Assembly (NCBI GenBank): GCA_947252755.1 | Contig: CAMXWV010000004.1 | Coordinates: forward strand, 1 to 64,000 | DNA: 64,000 nt | Source of the DNA: an uncultured Dermabacter sp. | GTDB lineage: Bacteria > Actinomycetota > Actinomycetes > Actinomycetales > Dermabacteraceae | Reading direction: 5' to 3' | Shown: piece by piece, positions 17,502 through 25,188 of the stretch | Numbering within the stretch: position 1 is the stretch's first letter | Layout: the number at the start of each line of letters is the position of its first letter | The notes under the pieces: generated by a model | Told to the model about the DNA's origin: nothing | The model's database searches: none | The model's input: the letters and a program-made list of their open reading frames with translations, nothing else | Translations under genes and position numbers: made by a program

Positions 17502-18434
17502 TCAGTCGTCCGCGTCGATCCGCTCCAGCATGTCATCGAGAACCCGCCCGTAGCCCAGGCCCACGCTCACCCGAGCTGCCGCGTCAGCCACCAGCGGGCC
17601 GATCTCGGCGATGCGCTCATCATCTGTTCGGTAGCGGGGCGCGGCGATCATCAGAGCCGCCACAAGCTCACCGCGGTGGTCGAACACCGGGGCGGCGATG
17701 CCCACCTCATCCGGTGCGGTGAGGCCCGGATTGATCGCATACCCACGCTCAACCGCCTCGTGCAGGCGCTGCAGATACTCCTGTTCATCCACAGGCTCAG
17801 TGAAGAGCAGCTGACCTGAGCGCAGCAGGGCCTTCACCTTCTCATCCGGCAGGGACGCGCAGAACACCTGGATGGAAGCGCTGAAGCCGGTGGCGTAGCG
17901 GGTGCCCATATCGGAGGTGTGCTTGATCGCCTGCGGGCTCACCGCCTGCTCCACTGAAATGCCCTCCACACCATCGGACACGATGAGAGAAGCGGTCTCG
18001 CGAGTCTGATCGCGCAGATCCTGCAGAACTCCAACGGCCACTTTGCGCACATCGAGCGTGGACAGCAGCGGGCCGGCGATCCCCAGCATGCCCCAGCTGA
18101 GCCGATACTTGCGGGAGATCTCATCCTGCTGCACCAAACGTTCGCTCTGCAGCGTGGTGAGGATGCGGGACACCGAGGACTTATGCAGGCCCACCTCGGC
18201 GGCGATCTCGCTGACGCCCCGGACCGGCTCATCCACGGTGAAGCAGCGCAGCACCCGGATCAGCGTGCTCGTGGCCGACGCGCTCTTGCCATCGCGACCA
18301 GAGGAGGAGTCAGAACGGGTGGACCCACTGCGGTCATCGCCGGTCTGAGCGATGCGGCGGTCCGGGGACTCGTTGGCAGTCGAGCGACGCGAGACCGGCG
18401 GGGGAGTCTCGTGCTGACGAGAGGGATCAGGCAT
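17502..18434 (-). CDS. IclR family regulator, candidate controller of the creatine genes
   Basis: A 310-aa IclR-type regulator. An unusual 50-residue N-terminal tail rich in Ser, Arg, Asp and Thr precedes the winged helix-turn-helix (STLIRVLRCFTVDEPVRGVSEIAAEVGLHKSSVSRILTTL, about residues 53-95, given here in outline). The effector domain follows (ETASLIVSDGVEGISVEQ; GFSASIQVFCASLP; YAINPGLTAPDEVGIAAPVFD). ATG 18434 follows AAGGTGAG. The gene lies directly downstream of creatinase on the same strand but is separated from it by a strong terminator. I infer that it binds the three-half-site element shared by four promoters here; there is no direct proof. Confidence 0.85.
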   Translation of the reverse strand: MPDPSRQHETPPPVSRRSTANESPDRRIAQTGDDRSGSTRSDSSSGRDGKSASATSTLIRVLRCFTVDEPVRGVSEIAAEVGLHKSSVSRILTTLQSERLVQQDEISRKYRLSWGMLGIAGPLLSTLDVRKVAVGVLQDLRDQTRETASLIVSDGVEGISVEQAVSPQAIKHTSDMGTRYATGFSASIQVFCASLPDEKVKALLRSGQLLFTEPVDEQEYLQRLHEAVERGYAINPGLTAPDEVGIAAPVFDHRGELVAALMIAAPRYRTDDERIAEIGPLVADAAARVSVGLGYGRVLDDMLERIDADD

Positions 18435-18465
18435 GATGCTCACCTTAAGCGTGTGAATGAACGGC

Positions 18466-18497
18466 AAGGGGGCGGTGTCGCCGGACACCGCCCCCTT
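18466..18497 (-). terminator. Strong hairpin terminator after creatinase
   Basis: A perfect 14-bp stem (18466-18479 with 18484-18497) closes a 4-base GCCG loop about 40 bp past the creatinase stop. It separates creatinase from the IclR gene, so the regulator must have its own promoter or rely on read-through. Confidence 0.8.
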
Positions 18498-18538
18498 ATC
18501 CCAGCGATCCGATGTGGTGACCGCTGATGGTTGGGACC

Positions 18539-19786
18539 TCAGGCCTCGATGATGTTGTGCTCCGGGCCGTACGGGAACTTGGTGATGTTCTCCACCGAGT
18601 CCTCGCCCACCACGAGGATGTCGTGCTCGCGGTAGCCGCCGGCACCCGGCTGGCCGTCCTCGATGGTGATCATCGGCTCCATGGAGACCACCATGCCCGG
18701 CTCGATCACGGTCTCGATGTCCTCGCGCAGCTCCAGGCCGGCCTCGCGGCCGTAGTAGTGGGAGAGAACACCGAAGGAGTGGCCGTAGCCGAAGGTACGC
18801 TTGGGGAGAACGCCGTAGCTGGCGAAGATCTCGTTGAGCTCAAGCGCGATGTCCTTGCAGACCGCGCCCGGCTTGATGAGCTCGAGACCGCGCTCGTGCA
18901 CCTCAACGTTGATCTCCCACATCCGCAGGGAGTCCTTGTCCGGCTCGCCCAGGAACATGGTGCGCTCCAGAGCGGTGTAGTAGCCGGAGGTCATCGGGAA
19001 GCAGTTCAGGGAGAGGATGTCCCCCTTCTCCAGCTTGCGGGTGGTGGCCCAGTTGTGGGCGCCATCGGTGTTGATGCCGGACTGGAACCAGACCCAGGTG
19101 TCACGGACCTCGCGGTGCGGGAAGGTTTTGGCGATCTCGTGGGTCATCGCCTCCACGCCGGCCAGCGCCACCTCGTACTCCATGATGCCCTCGCGGATGG
19201 CATCCCGGATCGCTTCGCCGCCGAGGTCGCCGATGCGCGCACCGTGCTTGATGACCTCGATCTCCTCAGCGGACTTGATCATTCGCTGGCGCATGGCGTC
19301 CTGGGAGACGTCCACCAGCTCGGCGCCCGGGAACGCGTCCTGGAGGTTCTTGCGGATGAGAGCCGGAACGGTGTCATCCTCGATGCCGATGCGCTTGGGG
19401 TTGACTCCGTCGCGCTTCAGGGCTTCCTGGAGGCCGTAGTAGAAGTTGTCCCGGCGCCAGTCGGTGTAGACGATGTTGTCACCGAAGGAGGTGCGCCACG
19501 GCATGCCGGCGTCGATATTGGCGGTGACCGTGTGGGTGTTCTTCTGGGTCACGACCATCGCGTAGGAACGGCCGAAGTAGGTGAACAGGAAGTCCGAGTA
19601 GTACTTGATTCCCTGGTATGAGGTCAGGATGACCGCGTCCATGTCATTCTTCGCCATGATCTCGCGAAGGCCCTTGAGGCGGTTCTCGAACTCTGCCTCG
19701 GAGAAGGTCAGCTTCTGCTTCTCACCGTTGTAGAGGGTCTTGAGGCGGTCGAGCTCGGACACCGAGGTCACGTTCTTGTCAGTCAT
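18539..19786 (-). CDS. Creatinase (creatine amidinohydrolase)
   Basis: A 415-aa enzyme hydrolysing creatine to sarcosine and urea (EC 3.5.3.3). The N-terminal creatinase domain (YYSDFLFTYFGRSYAMVV; DNIVYTDWRRDNF) precedes a pita-bread M24 domain. H244 (NTDGAHNW), E274 (YTALERT) and E370 (VVSMEP) correspond, with a constant offset of 12, to His232, Glu262 and Glu358 of the Pseudomonas putida enzyme. This argues for true creatinase rather than prolidase. ATG 19786 follows AAAGGAG; the open frame extends far upstream only because it is open over the creatininase gene. It has its own promoter and operator and feeds sarcosine to SoxABDG. Confidence 0.95.
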   Translation of the reverse strand: MTDKNVTSVSELDRLKTLYNGEKQKLTFSEAEFENRLKGLREIMAKNDMDAVILTSYQGIKYYSDFLFTYFGRSYAMVVTQKNTHTVTANIDAGMPWRTSFGDNIVYTDWRRDNFYYGLQEALKRDGVNPKRIGIEDDTVPALIRKNLQDAFPGAELVDVSQDAMRQRMIKSAEEIEVIKHGARIGDLGGEAIRDAIREGIMEYEVALAGVEAMTHEIAKTFPHREVRDTWVWFQSGINTDGAHNWATTRKLEKGDILSLNCFPMTSGYYTALERTMFLGEPDKDSLRMWEINVEVHERGLELIKPGAVCKDIALELNEIFASYGVLPKRTFGYGHSFGVLSHYYGREAGLELREDIETVIEPGMVVSMEPMITIEDGQPGAGGYREHDILVVGEDSVENITKFPYGPEHNIIEA

Positions 19787-19850
19787 TGTCACTCCTTTGT
19801 GTGATGAGAATGAGGTGGTGAACAGGAGCGGTCCCGGCGCCCTCGCCGGA

Positions 19851-19875
19851 GTTGCGCTGTGTGCAACCGTGTTCC
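19851..19875 (+). promoter_or_regulatory. Three-half-site operator of creatinase
   Basis: GTTGC (19851-19855), N7, GCAAC (19863-19867), N3, then GTTCC (19871-19875), which has one mismatch in the third half-site. It begins five bases past the creatinase -10 and covers the predicted transcription start, the position expected of a repressor site. Confidence 0.7.
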
Positions 19876-19880
19876 GCTCC

Positions 19881-19908
19881 AGGATACTCCCGACGAGACC
19901 TGCGTCAA
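19881..19908 (-). promoter_or_regulatory. Creatinase promoter
   Basis: On the minus strand, TTGACG (19908-19903) and TATCCT (19886-19881) are 16 bp apart, just downstream of the creatininase stop. Creatinase is therefore a separate transcription unit rather than only the third gene of the upstream operon. The 5' leader would be about 90 nt. Confidence 0.65.
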
Positions 19909-19922
19909 GTCGGGAGCGCGGA

Positions 19923-20744
19923 TCAGGACAGGCCGAGCTCGGAAGCGATGTCCGAGGCCAGCAGATCGGTGGTCTGCTCGTAGAGCAGTTCGCCCTTCTC
20001 CACCGTTGAGCCGTCCGGAGCGGACAGGCAGCCGGTGTCCGGGGTGCGTGAAGCGACCACCGGCAAACGGTCGAAGCGCGGAAGCACAGCGGGGTCGTGA
20101 CTGACCGCTGCGTCCATGTCCACATGCTCCGGGTGGAGATGCAGCATGAGCGATGTCTCCAGCACGCCGCCGTGCTCGATGTCCCAGCCGGGGAATCCAT
20201 CCGGGTACACCGTCTGCAGGGTCTCCTCGGTGACGTAGTCCCAGTAGGACAGCAGCATGATCGACTGCTTTCCCTCCTCGGTGATGCCCAGGTCCCGCAG
20301 CGCCAGATCAATGCCCTCGTACAAGAACTGGTAGTTCTCGTAGTGGCCGTTGACGAACACCACGTGGCTCACGCCCTGCTCCAGGAAGCCGCGGGCGACG
20401 GTGCGGCTGATCGCGATCAGGGCGTCCGCGTCGAGGCTGATCGTGCCGGGGAGGTGGTTGCCGCCGCCGGACTTCTGCTGCGACTTATAACCGTAGGTGA
20501 AGGTCTGGGCGACTCCCGCCACGAGCCGGCCGGCGGCGTGGTTGATTTTGTTCGCGGCGCCCCGCGCCATGGCGGTGGAGAGCATCGCGTCGGTGCCGAG
20601 CGGCATGTGCGGACCGTGCTGCTCAAAGGCGCCCACCGGGATCAGCACCACGCTGTCTCCAGCTGCCCATTCGCGATAGGTGAACGCGTCGATCAGAGCA
20701 AGGTCAACCGGACGGGAGCCGGCGCTGGGATTCTGGGGGCTCAC
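19923..20744 (-). CDS. Creatininase (creatinine amidohydrolase)
   Basis: A 273-aa cytosolic metal hydrolase interconverting creatinine and creatine (EC 3.5.2.10). Metal ligands match the P. putida enzyme: E41, H43 and D52 in GAFEQHGPHMPLGTD, and H134 and E136 in VNGHYENYQF. W168 (SYWDY), W187 and H191 (GWDIEHGG) match the substrate-site residues. The wider family includes other amidohydrolases, but these residues plus creatinase next door make creatininase the best call. The GTG start overlaps the BCCT stop by 4 bp (GTGA), so the enzyme is translationally coupled to a transporter. Confidence 0.92.
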   Translation of the reverse strand: MSPQNPSAGSRPVDLALIDAFTYREWAAGDSVVLIPVGAFEQHGPHMPLGTDAMLSTAMARGAANKINHAAGRLVAGVAQTFTYGYKSQQKSGGGNHLPGTISLDADALIAISRTVARGFLEQGVSHVVFVNGHYENYQFLYEGIDLALRDLGITEEGKQSIMLLSYWDYVTEETLQTVYPDGFPGWDIEHGGVLETSLMLHLHPEHVDMDAAVSHDPAVLPRFDRLPVVASRTPDTGCLSAPDGSTVEKGELLYEQTTDLLASDIASELGLS

Positions 20745-22630
20745 TGTTGTTCTCCCTTCGAGGGCTTGGTCTTCTCCTTGCGCGGATCGCTGTGCTCGCG
20801 CTCCTCGAACACCGGGTCTTTCGCGAACTCCGCCGGGATCGGGATCTCGCCTGTGCGGGACAGCGGATCTTTGCCCTCTTCGATGGCCAGGGTGATGTTG
20901 TGCGGATGCGGGGTGCCCTCACGCGGCATGCCGTGCTCATCCACATACTGATCCTCGGGCCGCGGGCGCGGATCGTTGACCGCGCGTTCGAGCTTCTTGA
21001 TCATCTTGTCCCGGTTGCGCAGGCGGCGGAACAGGTTGAAGATCATCACGAGGATCACGAATGAGAACGGGAAGGCGCCGATGATGGTGCCGGTCTGCAC
21101 CGTGTCCACCACCGCCGAGCCGCCGATGGAGAGCAGGATGACAGCCACGGTGGCGATCGAGAACACGAGGACCACGCGGAACCACGGGCCGGACTTGCGC
21201 GGCGCGGAGACGAACTCCGCCAGCGCATAGGTGCCGGAGTCCAGCGAGGTCACGTAATAGGTGGCCACCAGGATGGTGGAGACGATGATCAACACGGTGC
21301 CCACGATCGGCATCATGTCGAGCATGGCGAACAGGCCGGCGGAGGTGTCCTCGGCAACGGCTGCTGAGATGGCCCCATCGGACTTGTTGTCATAGAACAT
21401 GGCGGTGGAGCCGATCACGCCAGCCCACACCATCACGATCAGCGACGGGATGATCGTCACGCCGATCACAAAGTCGCGGATGGTGCGGCCGCGGGAGATG
21501 CGTGCGATGAAGCCGGCCACGAACGGGCTGAACGCAATCACCCAGCACCAGATGAACACGGTCCACCAGCCGCTCCAGGAATCCTGCCAGCTCTCCAGCG
21601 GGCCCTGCGCGGTGCTCGCCTCGGTGAAGAAGCTCATCGGGATGAAGTTCTGGATGAAGGAGCCGAAGGTCTGGCCGAGGTTCGCCAGGATGTACACGGT
21701 GGGGCCGAACACGAGCACGCCCACCACCAGCACAACCGAAAGGACCGAGTTCAGCTCGGAGATCCGCTTCATGCCCTTGTTGACGCCCTTGAACGCGGAG
21801 ATGGCAGTCAGGGTGCCGAGGATGAGGATCACGATCAGCCAGACGACGTTCGTGGAGTTGATGCCGGTAGCGGCAGCCACACCGGAGGAGAACTGCATGG
21901 CGGCGAAGGCGAATGAGGTGGCCAGGCCCAGGGTGGTGGCGATGATGGCGAGCATCTCCACGACCACGCCCACAGGACGCTGAGCCTTGCGCGGCAGGAA
22001 GTCCACAGTGGCCTCGCGGAAGGTGAGAGTCTTGCCGAGGTTGTGGTGGCTGTAGGCGAGGCACACCGCCACCACGCCGTACATGGCCCACGCGGTCAGA
22101 CCCCAGTGGAAATAGGTCCACACGATGCCGGACTCGCCGATGTTCTCGGTGTCCGTGAGAAAGGCGGCGCTGCCTTCTTCACGCATAAGCACCGGCTCGG
22201 CGATGGACCAGAAGATCAGGCCGATGCCCTGGCCGCACGCGAAGAGCATGGAGTACCAGGCGAAGTTCGAGTGCTCGGGGCGGGCTTTCGGACCGCCCAG
22301 GCGCACTTTGCCCACCTTCGAGATGGAGAGCCAGAGGCACATGCCCACCGCGATCAGCGAGTAGGCCACGAAGTACCAGGTCCATCCGGAGGTGACCTTG
22401 GTGCGGAGGTAGCTGATGAAGTCAGCTGCGCCGGTGGGGTTGACGATCACCGTGATGATCAGGCCCACGATCAGCAGCGGCGGCAGGGTTTTGATGATGA
22501 TTGAGTCCAGCGGCGTCACTGAGCGGCCACGGAAGCGAGGGAGCTCCACATTGAGCTCACCCGGCTCTGCGCCGGGATTTCCTGCCTGCTCCTCGAGCTG
22601 GTCAGCAGGCCGGGGTGGTGTCTGGGACAT
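20741..22630 (-). CDS. BCCT family transporter, candidate creatinine/creatine importer
   Basis: A 629-aa BCCT transporter with about 12 membrane segments and the GxGxG helix motif (ACGQGIGLIFWS). The TM8 stretch reads GWWTVFIWCWVIAFSPFVAG. Compared with the transporter at 10713 and with BetP, the WxWWxSW-type aromatic pattern has changed, suggesting a substrate other than betaine. ATG 22630 follows AAGGAGAG. It is coupled by a 4-bp overlap to creatininase and preceded by the shared operator, so creatinine or creatine is the likely cargo. A charged C-terminal tail of about 80 residues follows the last helix. Confidence 0.88.
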   Translation of the reverse strand: MSQTPPRPADQLEEQAGNPGAEPGELNVELPRFRGRSVTPLDSIIIKTLPPLLIVGLIITVIVNPTGAADFISYLRTKVTSGWTWYFVAYSLIAVGMCLWLSISKVGKVRLGGPKARPEHSNFAWYSMLFACGQGIGLIFWSIAEPVLMREEGSAAFLTDTENIGESGIVWTYFHWGLTAWAMYGVVAVCLAYSHHNLGKTLTFREATVDFLPRKAQRPVGVVVEMLAIIATTLGLATSFAFAAMQFSSGVAAATGINSTNVVWLIVILILGTLTAISAFKGVNKGMKRISELNSVLSVVLVVGVLVFGPTVYILANLGQTFGSFIQNFIPMSFFTEASTAQGPLESWQDSWSGWWTVFIWCWVIAFSPFVAGFIARISRGRTIRDFVIGVTIIPSLIVMVWAGVIGSTAMFYDNKSDGAISAAVAEDTSAGLFAMLDMMPIVGTVLIIVSTILVATYYVTSLDSGTYALAEFVSAPRKSGPWFRVVLVFSIATVAVILLSIGGSAVVDTVQTGTIIGAFPFSFVILVMIFNLFRRLRNRDKMIKKLERAVNDPRPRPEDQYVDEHGMPREGTPHPHNITLAIEEGKDPLSRTGEIPIPAEFAKDPVFEEREHSDPRKEKTKPSKGEQQ

Positions 22631-22672
22631 ACGCTCTCCTTGATATGAAACGAACCGTGCTGCGCTGCTGCT

Positions 22673-22697
22673 GTTGCAGCAAGCGCAACACGGTTGC
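22673..22697 (+). promoter_or_regulatory. Three-half-site operator of the BCCT-creatininase operon
   Basis: GTTGC (22673-22677), N7, GCAAC (22685-22689), N3, GTTGC (22693-22697), all 15 bases matching. It starts five bases past the -10 (22702-22707, minus strand) and covers the predicted start point. Confidence 0.75.
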
Positions 22698-22701
22698 AAA
22701 A

Positions 22702-22730
22702 AGTATTGCAGTGAACGGCATCACTCGCAA
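22702..22730 (-). promoter_or_regulatory. Promoter of the BCCT-creatininase operon
   Basis: On the minus strand, TTGCGA (22730-22725) and AATACT (22707-22702) have a 17-bp spacer. Both boxes are moderate matches. The operator follows at once. Confidence 0.55.
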
Positions 22731-22746
22731 CACCGAGAAAAGGGGT

Positions 22747-24054
22747 TTACTTCAGCTCGTCCTTCGACGTCTCATGCGAGAGCGCAACGGCGATGAACGA
22801 GATGACAGCGGCGCCGATCAGGTAGTACGCGGGCGCAATCTGATTCCCGGTTGCCTTGATCAGCCACGTGGCGACCATAGCAGCGGTGCCGCCGAAGATC
22901 GCGTTGCCCAGGTTGAAGCTCACTGCGAAGCCCGAGTAGCGGACCTTCGTGGGGAACAGCTCGGACAGGAAGCTCGGCAGTGTGCCGTCATTGAGAGTCA
23001 GCGCGAAGCCCAGCATGACCTGAACCAGCAGGATGATATAGAAGTTGCCCGTGTTGAGCAGCATGAACGCCGGAACCGTGAGCACAATCGCGCAGATTGA
23101 CGCAGCCATCAGCACCTTCCGGCGACCGAACCGATCGGAGAGGGATCCGGTGATGAAGATGAAGCCGATGTAGGTGAGAAGGGCAACCGTTGTGGCGATG
23201 AAGCTCAGTGTTTCGTCGAGCTTCACCTCGTTGGACAGATAGGTGGGCATGTAGGTGAGGATCACGTAGAAGCCCACGGCGTTGAGCAGCACCGCACCGA
23301 ATCCGCGCAGCAGTTCCCGCCAGTTCTCAAGGAACATCGTGCCGATCGGGGCCTTGATCGCTTCGTCCTCCTGGGCGATCTCCTGGAATGCCGGCGAGTC
23401 CTCAAGACGGTCGCGGATGTACTTGCCGATCAGACCCAGAGGCGCGGCGAGCAGGAAGGGAATGCGCCAGCCCCAGGAGTCAAGCTGTTCCGTTGTGAGG
23501 ACCGCGGAGAACACGGTGGCGAACAGCGACCCCAGCAGAAGGCCGGTGGCAGTGGAGGCGGGCACCACGGCCGCGTACCGGCCGCGCTTGTCTGCCGGCG
23601 CATACTCCACGAGGAAGGCGGACGCTCCCGCATATTCACCCGATGCAGAGAAGCCCTGGACCATGCGCAGGAGCAGCAGGAGCAGCGGCGCGAGGATGCC
23701 GACCATGTCCCAGGTGGGCAGGAAGGCGATGAGGAAGGTGGCGGCGCTCATCAGCAGAATCGACCAGGACAGCGCGGTCTTTCGCCCGACGCGATCGCCA
23801 AGATGGCCCCAGACGAACCCGCCGATCGGCCGGATCAGGAAAGAAACCGCGAAGATCGCAAAAGTCAGGATGAGAGCGTTCTCGGACTCCTTGGGGAAGA
23901 ACATGTGCGAGATCGCGGCCGAGAAGTAGATGTAGACGGCGTAGTCGAACCACTCCACGAAGTTGCCGATGAAGCTCGCGGTGAGGACTTTCTTACGGGT
24001 GGAGCGGAGACGAGCCGCGTCAGTTTCCTGACCGGATAGGGTGACCCTGGTCAT
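22747..24054 (-). CDS. MFS transporter, metabolite:H+ symporter (MHS) type
   Basis: A 435-aa transporter of the MHS/ProP type with about 12 membrane segments. TM1 has NFVEWFDYAVY; the loop motifs GHLGDRVGRK and GSLSDRFGRR mark the two halves; RMVQGFSASGEYAGA is the TM4-5 family signature. ATG 24054 (MTRVTLSG) follows AGAAAGG. It ends 50 bp before the BCCT promoter and carries the shared operator at its own promoter, so it probably belongs to the same response. Its substrate (creatine, sarcosine, another osmolyte or an exported product) is unknown. It is only distantly similar to the MHS protein at 266. Confidence 0.87.
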   Translation of the reverse strand: MTRVTLSGQETDAARLRSTRKKVLTASFIGNFVEWFDYAVYIYFSAAISHMFFPKESENALILTFAIFAVSFLIRPIGGFVWGHLGDRVGRKTALSWSILLMSAATFLIAFLPTWDMVGILAPLLLLLLRMVQGFSASGEYAGASAFLVEYAPADKRGRYAAVVPASTATGLLLGSLFATVFSAVLTTEQLDSWGWRIPFLLAAPLGLIGKYIRDRLEDSPAFQEIAQEDEAIKAPIGTMFLENWRELLRGFGAVLLNAVGFYVILTYMPTYLSNEVKLDETLSFIATTVALLTYIGFIFITGSLSDRFGRRKVLMAASICAIVLTVPAFMLLNTGNFYIILLVQVMLGFALTLNDGTLPSFLSELFPTKVRYSGFAVSFNLGNAIFGGTAAMVATWLIKATGNQIAPAYYLIGAAVISFIAVALSHETSKDELK

Positions 24055-24369
24055 AGGATGCCTTTCTGATGAGCGCCCGGGGAAAGGGTATGGCGGGCGG
24101 ACAGTGTGACAAAGGGCTAAGGCGTTGCACCGACTGCAACGGGGTTGCATTACCTAAGCACGGTTTCGTGACCAAGGCCACCGCTTTGCCGAAACTCATG
24201 TGATACACCAGGTCCCCTTCAGGTTAGGAGCAGGCGCATACCACTGCATGTCCGTGCGCTGTGACGGTCGCAGACTGCTGCTCAGCAGCAGGTTCAGCGT
24301 GCTGTTGGTCCGCCTACCAGTCATCGGGAGACACCTAAGATGGCGGCGAGCCGAAGAAGGAGTTGTTCG
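24055..24369. other. Divergent intergenic region, MHS transporter / SDR
   Basis: 315 bases without a gene. It holds the shared operator (24124-24148) and a perfect palindrome, CTGCTGCT-C-AGCAGCAG, at 24275-24291 nearer the SDR gene. A TAAGAT box (24335-24340) lies about 30 bp before the SDR start and could be a -10. Confidence 0.6.
24124..24148 (+). promoter_or_regulatory. Three-half-site operator of the MHS transporter
   Basis: GTTGC (24124-24128), N7, GCAAC (24136-24140), N3, GTTGC (24144-24148), all 15 bases matching, about 70 bp before the ATG. On the minus strand a -10-like TAGGTA or TAATGC lies next to it; no convincing -35 is visible. Confidence 0.7.
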
Positions 24370-25188
24370 ATGTCGCCATCGCCTGATCCCACCCACAGCG
24401 CCCAGCCCCGAACCGCCGTTGTCACCGGAGCAAGCTCAGGAATCGGGCGAGCAACGGCGCTGCGGCTCGCCGCCGAAGGCGTGCACGTGCTCGCAACCGC
24501 CCGCCGAGAGGAACGACTGAACACCCTCGCCGATGCAGCAGCAGAAACCGGCGGCGTCATCACCCCGATCGCAGCGGACGTGTCGGATGAGCAGCAGGTG
24601 GCTGAGCTCGCCGCCAGCGCCGCTGACCTGTTCCCCCACGGTCTCACCAGCCTCATCAACGTGGCCGGCGGCGCGCTCGGCGTTGAACCGGTCGAGAACG
24701 CGGACTACGGAAAATGGGCGCAGATGTACGCCTCGAACGTGATCGGTGCGGGACGGGTCACCACCGCGCTGCTGCCGCTGATCCGCCGGCACGGCGGTGG
24801 CGACATCGTGTTCCTGACCTCCACCGCAGGGCAGGTGGCGTACGAAGGCGGAGCCGGCTATAACGCCGCGAAAGCAGGTGAGCATATGATCGCGGCCGCG
24901 CTGCGCCTGGAGCTCGCCGGTGAGCCGATCCGCGTGATCGAAGTGGCGCCGGGCCTGGTCCACACCGACGAGTTCTCCCTGGTTCGGCTCGGCGGGGACG
25001 AGCAGGCCGCGTCGAAGGTCTATGAAGGGGTGGCCGAGCCGCTGCTGGCTGAGGACGTGGCGGATGTGATCGCCTACAGCATCGCCCTGCCCGCCCATGT
25101 GAACCTCGACCTGATCACCATGCGCCCCGTTGCGCAGGCCGCTGCCCACAAGCTTGTGCGGAAGCCGCTCGCGGTGAAGCCTGAATGA
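24370..25188 (+). CDS. Short-chain dehydrogenase/reductase
   Basis: A 272-aa classical SDR. TGASSGIGRA (about residues 20-29) binds the dinucleotide; the arginines of ATARREERL suggest NADP preference; NVAGG is the structural motif; S in LTSTAG and the YNAAK motif supply the catalytic Ser-Tyr-Lys. The substrate is unknown. ATG 24370 follows GAAGGAG; an earlier ATG at 24340 lies inside the -10-like box. The stop overlaps the ABC exporter start by 4 bp, so the two are co-translated. Confidence 0.88.
   Translation: MSPSPDPTHSAQPRTAVVTGASSGIGRATALRLAAEGVHVLATARREERLNTLADAAAETGGVITPIAADVSDEQQVAELAASAADLFPHGLTSLINVAGGALGVEPVENADYGKWAQMYASNVIGAGRVTTALLPLIRRHGGGDIVFLTSTAGQVAYEGGAGYNAAKAGEHMIAAALRLELAGEPIRVIEVAPGLVHTDEFSLVRLGGDEQAASKVYEGVAEPLLAEDVADVIAYSIALPAHVNLDLITMRPVAQAAAHKLVRKPLAVKPE

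Noticed and set aside
18435..18538. Shared GTTGC operator upstream of the IclR gene
   Set aside because: I looked for GTTGC/GCAAC half-sites in this gap and found none, so autoregulation through the same element is not supported.
19787..20311. N-terminal extension of creatinase into the creatininase gene
   Set aside because: The ATG at 19786 has a good ribosome site and matches the family start; the extension is only creatininase DNA in another frame.
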